Notes under the pieces: model-generated
Seen by the model: the letters and a program-made list of their open reading frames with translations, nothing else
Database searches by the model: none
Told to the model about the DNA's origin: nothing
Made by a program: the position numbers and the translations under genes
Origin: Brachionus manjavacas
Taxonomy: Eukaryota; Rotifera; Eurotatoria; Ploima; Brachionidae
DNA length: 64,000 nt
Assembly: GCA_019054805.1 (NCBI GenBank)
Contig: JAHQIY010000013.1
Span: forward strand, 2,418,001 to 2,482,000
Reading direction: 5' to 3'
Shown here: piece by piece, positions 54,895 through 64,000 of the stretch
Layout of the letters: each line of letters begins with the position of its first letter
How positions within the stretch are numbered: the first letter of the stretch is position 1

Positions 54895-56984
54895 AATGAG
54901 AATAGCTCCGTTGACAACAGTCCTGTTGTAACTAGAATGTATTCTTGTGGGAAAAAAAAACCTTCACCTGTTTGGCAATTTGCCCAAAATTTTACCAAAG
55001 AAATAAATGAACAAGGACAAGAAAAAAATTATGAATTTTATAAATGTTTATTTCAGGGGTGCAATCATGAAGGAAAATTTGCTGGTACAGCTTCTATTAG
55101 AAATCACTAAATGGCTCATGATATAAGAATTGAATCTATTGTAAAGAAACAGAAATAGATGAGAAACAAAATGAAAAAAAATCATTTGATCAGAACAAAG
55201 CAAATATGGCAAATCAGAGCCTTTTAAAATTTATTATAAGTGGATTTCTGCCTTTTGCCATACTTGAAAACTTTCACCTAAAGAGATTTATTTCTATCAT
55301 ATCTCCGAAATATCGTTTACCATCAGTCAATAGCATTTCAAATAATTTGTTGGACATAATTTTTAATAAAGCTGTAGTTTCGATTAAAAAAGATTTAGAA
55401 CAGATTGAATCTATTTGTGTAACAACAGATTGCTGGACATCGTTTCAAAACTGCTCATACATGGGTGTCACCATTCATTTTATCCAACCTGACTTTTTCA
55501 TGTCCTCTCATACCATTTCAATTACAAATATAACCGGTTCTCATATAGGCTTGCAAATCAAAAACTTGTTGACCCAAATTTTTCAAGAGTGGGATGTGGA
55601 AAGAAAAGTTGAATTTATCAGTACTGATAATGCTTCAAATGTCTGCAAAGCTATTTCTAATTTCAATAGTACAATTATTCATATGCGCTTTATGGGACAC
55701 ATATTAAATTTAATAGAAAAAAAAGTAATTAATTACAAACATGATGTATCCTACAGCATAACGGCGACCCAATAAGCAAGTCAGAACAGTTTTGTTGACT
55801 TTGATGAAGAAGATGATGAAAATGAAATTGATGTTGCTGAAAATAGTGATTTCATCATTCCTTTAACGTTTTCTCTAAATGAAATGAATTCAATTAAAAA
55901 ATTTCGTAAGTTGACTAGAAAAGCTAGAATTATATGCTCAAAATTTAGTCATTCAACTTTATTATCTGATGCTTTAGCTGAAAAACAAAAAAATGAAAAA
56001 GAACAATTTCATCTAGTACAAGAGGTTGCTACCAGATGGAATTCAACATATAAAATGCTAAATCGTTAATTAAAAATAAAAGTGCATGTCAATGCAGTTT
56101 TAATTGAATACTCAACATTTTCAAATAAATTTAAAGATCTAATTTTGACCGACAGTGATACAAATGAATTAAATGATATTATGGAAATATTATTTGTATT
56201 TGATGATGCGACAAAGCGTTTATCTTCAGAAAAGAATGATACCATATCAATGATACTCCTACTATTTATGGCATTTAAAATAGACATACAAATATCAGAA
56301 GACTTTTCTGTATTCAAATTAAATCTCGCTTCTTCTTTTTTGAAAAGTACAAATTTTTACATCAAAAAATATGAAATATTTGACAACAAAGTTTTAATCG
56401 CCGCTTCATATTTAGATCCAAGGTTTTAATAAAATAAAAATTAAAAATTTAATAAAATAAATTTTAATATTTTGAATTATAGGTACAAAAAATTTTCTAG
56501 ATTTTCGCATGAAGAGTCGAAAAAATTTATATCAATAGCAAAGAATTTTATAAAAGATTTTTCTTGCCAAAAAAATTTATGTGAAAAATCAACCGATGCG
56601 GATACTCCAACCCCTATTCCTGTCAAAAAATCTCTTCAGATTTTTGATTTTAATGTATTAAGTGAAACACTGGGGTCAAATTATTCAATTAGCCAGGAAA
56701 TGAGTGAAAATAATTCATTCAGAATAGAAGATGATATTGATGTTTTAAAATTCTGGAAAGAAAAATCAAAAAAGTTTCCAATTTTATCAAAGATTGCCAA
56801 AAGAATTTTATGTGTTCAAGCAACTAGCACTCCATCTGAAAGACTTTTTTCGTCCGCTGGATACAGTCTGTGGGATCGTAGAAATGCTTTAAATCCATTA
56901 AAATTAAACAAAATAATGATTATTAATCAATATGAAAAAAACACTGAGAAACAAAATACGAATTTTTTGATAAGAAAAAATTGA
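54895..56984 (+). pseudogene. hAT-family (ZBED-like) transposase pseudogene
   Basis: A BED zinc finger (SPVWQFAQNF, CLFQGCNHEG, GTASIRNH) at about 54960-55110 is followed by a +1 shift near 55150. The core is 55206-56422 (LLKFIISGFLPFAILENFHL, CVTTDCWTSFQNCSYMGVTI, FISTDNASNVCKAI, ATRWNSTYKML). After a 60-bp GT/AG intron (56423-56482, splitting the LDPRY motif) comes the dimerisation end (STPSERLFSSAGYSLWDRRN). In-frame stops at about 55108, 55773 and 56067 plus the shift make it inactive. Otherwise conservation is high, implying recent death. Confidence 0.88.
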
Positions 56985-57120
56985 AAATAAAGTTCAAAAT
57001 AAAGTGCAATAAATAAGACAAACTTTCCTAAAAATTGAATAAAATATTTAATTTAAATATTGATTTTGTTTTTTTTTTTAATTTCAATAATTATTATTCA
57101 TTATGTACTCTCTTTTATTT

Positions 57121-57471
57121 AAAGTAGTGCATGATATCGATGTATATCGACACTCGATATTATTTATAAACTTTCCTTAATAATATCGATATTCAAAAAA
57201 AAAAAAAAAAATTCGATAATTTATCGATATGATAAATTTTTATCGATAAAATATCAAAGTAATTTTATAAAATCGATAAATTACCGATTTTAAATATTTT
57301 TATCAATATTTTATTGATACGAAAAATTTTTATCAATATTTAATCGATAGGAAATATTTTTATCAATATTTAATCGATAGGAAATATTTTTATCAATATT
57401 TAATCGATAGGAAATATTTTTATCAATATTTAATCGATAGGAAATATTTTTATCAATATTTTATCGATAGG
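57121..57471 (+). repeat. Right direct repeat flanking the hAT transposase, with six 30-bp units
   Basis: Same orientation as 54281-54540. The tandem part (57301-57471) has six units of a 30-bp ATCGATAGG-ended repeat where the left copy has three, which accounts for 90 of the 91 bp difference; the other base is in the A-run. Confidence 0.88.
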
Positions 57472-57651
57472 ATTTTATTTTATTTATTTATTTTATTTTA
57501 TTATGATAAAACAATTTAAAATATAAAATTTAACTAAAATCTGTAAAAGATTAATTTTTACTAGTTTAAAAAAATTGATTTAAAAAATTTAGAATTGAAA
57601 ATTGATCAAGAATTTGAAGTTGCTAAGTGAGTCTGATTTTTACGCATTTTA

Positions 57652-57828
57652 ATGATAGATACTAAAGCACCTGGCCAATTTTTTTTTGATTTTTTAGGAT
57701 TTACAACAAGAGATTTTACAAATTCATTACGTGAAAAATTAGCTAGGTCTTTTAGTGAAGAACCAGGAAAAACGCTTGGATTTTATACAAATAAATTACT
57801 CCGATATAATGAATCAAATAAAAAGTAA
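57652..57828 (+). CDS. Small ORF or terminal exon, unidentified
   Basis: 58 codons from ATG 57652 to TAA 57826-57828: IDTKAPGQFFFDFLGFTTRD, then FTNSLREKLARSFSEEPGKT and LGFYTNKLLRYN. TTTTTTTAG within it could instead be an acceptor, making the last 44 codons a terminal exon. Composition is more protein-like than the AT-driven frames nearby. Lying just after the hAT repeat, it may be transposon-derived. Confidence 0.3.
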   Translation: MIDTKAPGQFFFDFLGFTTRDFTNSLREKLARSFSEEPGKTLGFYTNKLLRYNESNKK

Positions 57829-58681
57829 TTTTTTGACCTTCTTTTAAAAAGCGTCTCTTTATAATTAGCTGGTAGTAAAATTCGCAAGTGACCATTTTAT
57901 GTTTAATAAATATATGAAGCGATTGCTTTAAAATATTTTTTATTTTTTATTACTAAATTTAAATAAAGTTGAGTTAGCCAAACTGGTGCCTGCGGACAAA
58001 TCTTTTAATGAATGCTGGAAAAGTAGAAAGATGCCTAATAACAGAAAAATCAGCCAAAAAAATGAATAGATTTTTAAAAAAAATTAAAATTTTTAAAATA
58101 AAGGTATGAAAATAAAATTGTATTTTTAATTTATTATTTACAATTTTTTTTTGTTTCACCTTTCGAATCATTTTTAATTGCTAAAAATTGTGTTGTTATT
58201 TTAAAATCATCTTTTGGTAAAAAAAAATTGGTAATATTTACTTTAATTTAGAAAATATGACAAAAAATTACATATTATTACATTAAATTGTGTAATTTTA
58301 CGAAAAAGATGTAAAAAAATGTAATAATGTTTAGTGTTTTTGTTTCAAAAATTTTTTTATAAAATTCAATTTTTTATTTATTTATTTTCTACTTTTTCCT
58401 CTAAAATCAGGCTTTTTTATGTAAACTTACATTTTCTGGCGTAAAATAACGTAATCTTAACCATTATACAGTTTAACTTTAAACAATGTATAAAGTTAAA
58501 CAAAAAATTTTTGAAAATAATGAAGTGCTCATCAGTCTTTTGAGACTTGGACTCAAGTTTTTTAATTAACTCTTTAACAGAAAAAACTATAAAATAATAT
58601 TTAAAAATTTAATATTATAAATTTAATAATTAAAAATGTGTTTATTTTTTAAGAATGAAAAAAATGATAATTTAATTAAGT
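57829..58681. other. 3' flank of NTPDase copy B
   Basis: AT-rich; no frame, repeat or RNA recognised. Confidence 0.35.
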
Positions 58682-60245
58682 TTAGTTTGATTGAGATTCT
58701 AAGTTGGAGTTACTATTTTCAATGTCATTTATCAAATATCCCAAAATCCATCCAACTTTTTTCCCATTTACATTCTCCACGGCATCCACATCTTTTAGAC
58801 TATCGAAGCCATACAATTCCCATAAACGAATTATATACACATTCTCAATGCATAACTTGGCAAGTCTTTTCTTACCAATTCCAGCATCATTTGCTTCATT
58901 CAAATCTTTCAACTTTGAATAGCTCATCGAGCATATTTCATAGGTAGATTCATCAAACGCTTTCATGTCATTGTTAAGATCAACATCTAGGAGTTTGGAG
59001 GTAAGATCTATGGCTTCATAGAAATTTCCCAAAGCGAAAAATTCTGACTTGGAAACTGGCGGCAAATAGACGCCATTAAAAGAGCATTTTTTGTCACCAT
59101 ATGGACATGGCTGTTGAGGAATCAAAAGGTTGACTTCTTCTCTGCATTTATTTTTTTGAGTTTCCTTTTAAAGTGTATGTTATGTCTTGATCAATTTTTT
59201 TTTTGTCTACAGTAAAATCATGACTGGAATCAAACAGCAATCCATTTGTGCACGGATTGTCCAAAATTTCCTCTCCAGTCATTTCAAAGTCATAATTTTC
59301 TGGATAGCATGAAGCACTTGAACTCTTTCCATAATCATCATCACGAATTGTCTTTGCATTATACATTGCCAATATCTGATTAGTACCAAAACACAAAAAT
59401 GAGTAGGAATACACTTTGTAGTTGTAGTTGGCCATTTTTACATCAAACAAATATTGACTTAAATCAATGTTTAGATTGAAATCAACGCCTAAAAAAAATT
59501 TGTTGAAAATCTATTTATTTTAATTCTTAAAAATTAATTACTCGATGGAACAAAAGCTATTTGAATTGAGGCACCACCCATGTCCAAAATTCCTTTTGTG
59601 TTTTGATTAAATGAGCTCAAAGACTTGAAGTAATTTGCCGAGATGAATGACAGAATTCCTTCCTCGTGACCACTAATTGTTCTTACTTGAGATGGATCAT
59701 TAAAATAATATTCAGATTGATTGAAATAAGCTCTCAGACCATGGAATAAATTTTCTGCCTGAGTTTTATTTCTGGCCCTGGAAAAATTAAATTTAGTTCT
59801 CAATTTTATTTATTATGCTGAGCTTACTCTAGAAGTCTCATACCAGCTGTGGCTAGAACACTTATCTTTGTGTGGGGACGCTTATCAGCCGGAATTATTT
59901 GGTCAGCTTGTTGCATACAACTAGAGAAAAATCCACTTATTTGACCAGCATCCACGTATGATCCTAAGCCATCATCTTAAGAATAATTGAATTTAAAAAT
60001 ATGAAAAAATTGTTTTAAAAAATACCATCTAATTCACAGTAAAGTTTTTGCTCAATTGAGTCCTCAAGTTGCATTCTCATTTTGGAAGAATCTTTCACAG
60101 GAAACAATTCATATTGATACACGTACATCCGAGTTCCTTTTGAACCAGCATCGAAAATGACTGAATAATGTTCTTCATTTTTTATACAATTAGGATAAAC
60201 TAATGAAAGGCTACTGAAAATTAAGACCCAAATGAACTCTTTCAT
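58682..60245 (-). CDS. NTPDase/apyrase (GDA1-CD39 family), copy B, frameshifted
   Basis: Minus-strand exons 60245-60026, 59975-59828, 59777-59542 and 59488-58682, with the same boundaries and phases as copy A and introns of about 50 bp. The exons are nearly identical to copy A except for the signal peptide (EFIWVLIFSSLSLVYPN) and the last residues (NLESQSN). Apyrase regions 1-4 are present; region 4 has GGASIQ instead of GGSSVQ. In exon 4 an A-run of 7 replaces the 9 of copy A (about 59152-59158), shifting the frame to an early stop after KGNSKK and losing the last third, including the FALGNFYEA block. Either a recent pseudogene or a homopolymer error. The two genes converge tail to tail, 13 kb apart. 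Confidence 0.85.
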
Positions 60246-60689
60246 TTTTCAATGCTTTTAAAGTTTAATAAAATTATTTTAATGAAGATATTTGACGAAT
60301 ATGAAAATTTTTTATTTATAGTCAAAAATCACTTTCTTTTCATCATTTTAAAAAAAAATTTCAATTCTAATTTTGTTTAAAAGGCATGATAAAATAAAAA
60401 TCGATTTTTTGAATGCATTTTTTATTAAATAAACTATTTTAGAGAAAAAAATTGTTTTATTCTAAACGAAAGATAAAAATGTCATTTTTTTGTCATGTTT
60501 TACTCCATAACCATATGTGCAATTCTCTTTTCCGAAAAATCATCAAACTTTAATTCTTGTCTAAATATTTCTTAAAAGCGATCAGATTACTTTAGTCTGT
60601 CAGGTTTTTGAAATGATCATTCATTTTTCAGTCTTTTTCTACCTTAATTACCTTTTTAGGATTTCTAAATAATTTTATATATTTACTAA
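60246..60689. other. Region between NTPDase copy B and LINE
   Basis: The first 150-200 bp resembles the upstream flank of copy A (shared GCATTGAAAAATG before the start and ATGCC(C/T)TTTAAA), so the duplication included the promoter side. The rest is AT-rich. Confidence 0.45.
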
Positions 60690-61278
60690 TTCGAGATGTG
60701 CCTCGTCAGATCACAAAATATCCAATTGCAAGGTAGAAGAGCCGAAATGTATTAACTGTGGTAAGGGTCATATCTGCTTTAGCGAACTGTGTGACGCCTT
60801 GAATGAAAAGACGTTTAATATGAACAAATACCTGATAGAATTGCTTGTTGGTGAAAAAGTGGTCGAGAATAAAAATGCATTGTTGAAAACACCGAGAATG
60901 ATAAAAGACGTGCAGATGCCACCGGTAATGGATGAGGACCTCTTAGAAAGAAAAATAAAAGAGCTTACACAAAATAGTAGAGATGAGATCAGACAACTAT
61001 TTACTCGAATTGAAAAGGTTGAAAAATTACAAAATGATCTTGCTGAAACAGTAAAGAAGCAGAATGAAAAGTTGAGCGAAGACATACAAATAGTGAAGGC
61101 GGATATTGAAAATGTTAAAAAGGACGTGATGAATAATGTAAATGAATTAAAAAAAGTAACGAAGAAGGACATAAGGACACAAAAGACATTTTAAAGTCAA
61201 TTATTGAAATGATGAAAGCAAATTCATCCATCAATACAAATGGAACAATTAGCTTACCCAACATGTTACATAATCAAT
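60690..61278 (+). CDS. LINE ORF1 (CCHC knuckle, coiled coil), partial
   Basis: The frame enters with a CCHC knuckle C-I-N-C-G-K-G-H-x4-C near 60750-60792 and continues as a long charged coiled coil to 61194 (VEKLQNDLAETVKKQNEKLS, VKADIENVKKDVMNNVNELK). A shift near 61165-61175 would carry it to TAG 61274-61276. It is the nucleic-acid-binding first ORF of a LINE; the 5' end is cut off at about 60680. Confidence 0.65.
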
Positions 61279-62566
61279 AGCAATCAAAGATAAGATCTCA
61301 CCAAGCCAGTACGAACAATCTTAAAATCATAACTCTAAACACTTGTGGGATCTCTAATAACTGTTCGTATATTAATGCACTCCTAGTCGAAAATGACTTG
61401 ATACTACTACAAGAAACTTGGGCTAAAAATTTAAATGATATCAACATGTCACTATATTCTAAAGGTTACAATATATATTCTAAACCTGCGTTGAAACGAT
61501 ACAACAAAGGACGAGCCTCAGGTGGTATCGCATTTATTGTTAAAAAAAACGTAAAAATCAAAAGCCACTGCTTTGTGACTGAGAGAATAGGACTCATTAG
61601 ACTCCTTAAACTAACAATAATTAATGTGTATTTTAAATACTATGATGGAACTAGTTCTCAGAAATTAGAGTTTGAAGCAGACATTGAAACCTTACAGCAA
61701 ATTGTATCAACTGAAAACACAATTGGTCAAGAAGTACTTATTGCAGGAGACTTCAATACAGATATTACTCGCTTCGATACAAACTCGATAAAATTACGTG
61801 ATTGTATACGGAAAAATGGATTCATATTTAATGATATTCTTGAAGAGCAAGAGATTAAATATACGTACTCAAGGAGAAATAAAGATGTTATCTATAGGAG
61901 TTGGATAGATCACGTTGTAAGCCACAATAAAAGCAAAATGGTTCGAACTGCCAAAATTGTCAAGAGCACAAACAATTTCAGTGATCACAATGCAATATCT
62001 ATCGTTGTCGATTACCAAAAATTAAATGGTATTGATCCTTTTATAGAGCAAAAAAGTTATGATGCACCAAAAATCAAACTCAATTGGCTAAGTCTTGAAC
62101 AACGCTTGGAATACCAGAAAAATGTCCAAAATAATATCGCACCACTTTATTCTAGAGTGATTGAACTATCTAATGAGGATGACAAAAATAAAATCAAATG
62201 CAAGTTAAGTGAAACTGTCAATGAATTAACAAGCATTTTAGTCAATGCGGCAATTAATACTTCTAGCTTAATCAAAAAGACGAAAAAAATGCATATTAAG
62301 AAAAAATCATGGTGGAACTCAATTATTCGGGAAATCCACATTGAAATGGTAAGCAAATATATTAAATTTAGAAATTCAGGCTTCAGCTACAAAGAAAAGT
62401 TGGAATATTTTTCAATCAAAAAGCAATTCAGGAAACAAAAAAGACTCAACCTAAAATTAAAAAAGGAAGGACTTTTAAAGAAATTAAATGCTTTATTTAA
62501 AAAAAACAAAATTGACTTCTGGAAGGAAATAAATAAACAGTATAAAAAAATGTCCTCGAGTTGATA
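61279..62566 (+). CDS. LINE ORF2 part 1: AP endonuclease
   Basis: Opens LKIITLNTCGISNN and LILLQETW, then GGIAFIVKK, VLIAGDFNTDITRF, SWIDHVVS and FSDHNAISI: all the diagnostic blocks of the apurinic-like endonuclease that nicks the target. A Lys-rich linker follows. The frame stops at 62565 because of a one-base slip in an A7 run at 62544-62550. Reading past the slip continues directly into RT. Confidence 0.88.
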
Positions 62567-64000
62567 TTGATATATCAGCCCTGGAAGATGAATTTAAGTT
62601 AACTTTTTCAAAAACAAATAATGTGTCAATGGCGAGTGCTAATGAAATTGAGAAAGCTGAAAAAGATGTAAATGATTTCATTAAAAGAGAAAATTCAACT
62701 AGGATTGAATATAATATTAACTTCGAAAAACTGGATAAAAAAATAAAAAATTTATCTAATAACAAAAGTGTTGGCCTGACATTATTAAGCAATGAGATGC
62801 TTAAATACTCATGTAATTCAACTATAACAGAGACGATTAAGGTCGTCTTTGAAAAGATGATCGAAACTCAGACAATGCCTTACTTGTTCAATTTAAGTAT
62901 AGTCCGACCCCTGATTAAATGCTCAAAAAAAAGTAATTCAGACATCAAAAATATTAGGCCAATTGCAGTGTCAGAACCTCTCTCAAAATTATTTGAGTCA
63001 ATACTGCTTGAACAAATTGAAAACACATATAAAGAAAATCCTAGACAATTTGGTTTTAAAAAGAAATCTTCCTGTGGACATGCAGTGTTTTGCCTTAAAC
63101 AAGCCATTAAATTAACAAAAAAAAAAAGACAGGCTCTATATGTGTGCGCTATTGACGCATCTAAGGCGTTTGATAAAGTTATTAGAGCTATATTATGGCA
63201 ACAACTCATAAAAAATAAAATATCAGTTCAAGTTACTTTGGCATTAATCAAATATTATGAGTCGTCACTGATGATGGTATCAAATCATGGTTTATACTCT
63301 AACATTTTTAAAACCACTGTTGGAGTTAGGCAAGGTGGTGTAGCATCACCTAAGCTATTTTCAATATACTTAGAACCAATTCTAAAAAAGCTGGCTGAAT
63401 GTGACGAAGGTATTAAAGTCGGGGATATCAAGCTTGATATTCTAGCGTATGCGGACGATATCTTACTAATGAACACTACAAAAAATGGACTTCAAAAACA
63501 GCTGGAAATAATTGAAGAAATTGGCATGAAAATGGATATAAAGTTCAACCCTACTAAAACTGTATTCATGAAATTCAATAATGACAAGAATGAATCAAAT
63601 GGGAAAGATCTCCTACATACAGAACTAAAGTTAGATGGAACAAGTATCCTCAAAGTAGATGAGATGAAATATCTCGGTTTTGACATAGATGAACAAGACA
63701 AATGCGTCAAGCATCTTTCAAAGAGGAAGAAAATGTCTTTATTAGCTCTTGTAAAACTCAACAGAATAGGAATTAACACTGAACATTTGTGTCCGTTTAT
63801 GAAAGGTCAACTGTTCAAAATTTATATAAGACCCATACTACTTTATGGAATGGAAAATATAAACATTCAAAAAACAACCATGAACTTATTGAAAAGAACT
63901 GATGGCAATATTTTGAAAATGACATTTGGATTACCGACTAGGTGTAGAACAAAAGATCTACAGCTTGCTTTAAATATTAATTCAGTTCAAAACCAAATTA
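62551..64000 (+). CDS. LINE ORF2 part 2: reverse transcriptase, runs off the window
   Basis: Continuous open frame from 62551 to the window edge. RT blocks: VRPLIKCSKKSNSDIKNIRP, RQFGFKKKSSCGHAVFCLKQ, AIDASKAFDKV (about 63150-63180), GVRQGGVASPKLFSIYLEPI (about 63319-63378), AYADDILL (catalytic Asp pair near 63450-63462) and FNPTKTVFM, followed by MKYLGFDID and the thumb/tail. No internal stop in 1450 bases, so this is the best-preserved LINE in the window. Confidence 0.9.

Noticed and set aside
57301-57471. Regular 30-bp repeats that might suggest a CRISPR array
   Set aside because: Units are directly tandem with no unique spacers, AT-rich, and part of a direct repeat around a eukaryotic hAT gene.
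1-64000. tRNA genes
   Set aside because: Looked for GGTTCRANTCC boxes with paired stems by eye; none was convincing, though a covariance search would be needed to exclude them.

Overview
This is an AT-rich (roughly three quarters A+T by eye), repeat-dense piece of a small-intron animal genome. The intact host genes are metazoan: a TANC/rolling-pebbles scaffold, GDP-mannose pyrophosphorylase beta, a CWF19-like splicing factor, SKP1 and two NTPDase/apyrase paralogs. Several introns are only about 45-60 bp, while others are swollen to kilobases by transposons. Composition, tiny introns and transposon mix fit a monogonont rotifer such as Brachionus; that is an inference, not something the sequence proves. 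No rRNA, tRNA, CRISPR array or bacterial operon was seen.

Layout. 0-2.8 kb: transposon debris. 2.8-21.7 kb (+): one TANC-like gene in six phase-consistent exons (1330 aa: GREWLF motif, P-loop NTPase, ankyrin repeats, TPR); its introns hold LINE tails, MULE and Tc1-like fragments and a three-layer nested insertion at 16.3-19.5 kb. 21.9-23.7 kb: a hAT-type MITE with a perfect 8-bp target duplication and a piggyBac remnant flanked by TTAA. 24.7-25.9 kb (-): GMPPB, complete, one 50-bp intron. 26-32.4 kb: LINE and MULE graveyard, ending in a MITE with 53-bp inverted repeats. 32.7-33.9 kb (+): CWF19L2-like gene. 34.8-35.4 kb (-): immunoglobulin-domain gene fragment. 36.4-36.8 kb (+): SKP1, intronless. 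37.3-42.7 kb: MITEs and LINE/hAT scraps. 43.1-45.6 kb (+) and 58.7-60.2 kb (-): convergent inverted NTPDase paralogs. Between them lies a 13-kb block with a decayed Ty3/gypsy-type element, a MULE pseudogene, a second gypsy gag-protease remnant and a hAT transposase pseudogene bracketed by near-identical direct repeats. 60.7-64 kb (+): a well-preserved LINE running off the window.

The host genes are unrelated housekeeping, signalling or secreted-enzyme functions and do not form a pathway. The interest lies in the mobile DNA: three recurrent LINE 3'-end modules, several young MITEs whose target duplications can be read directly, an exon-like GC-rich segment inside a hAT MITE, and the hAT element carried between LTR-like direct repeats. 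Two frameshifts in A-runs (NTPDase copy B, LINE ORF2) could be real decay or homopolymer assembly errors.
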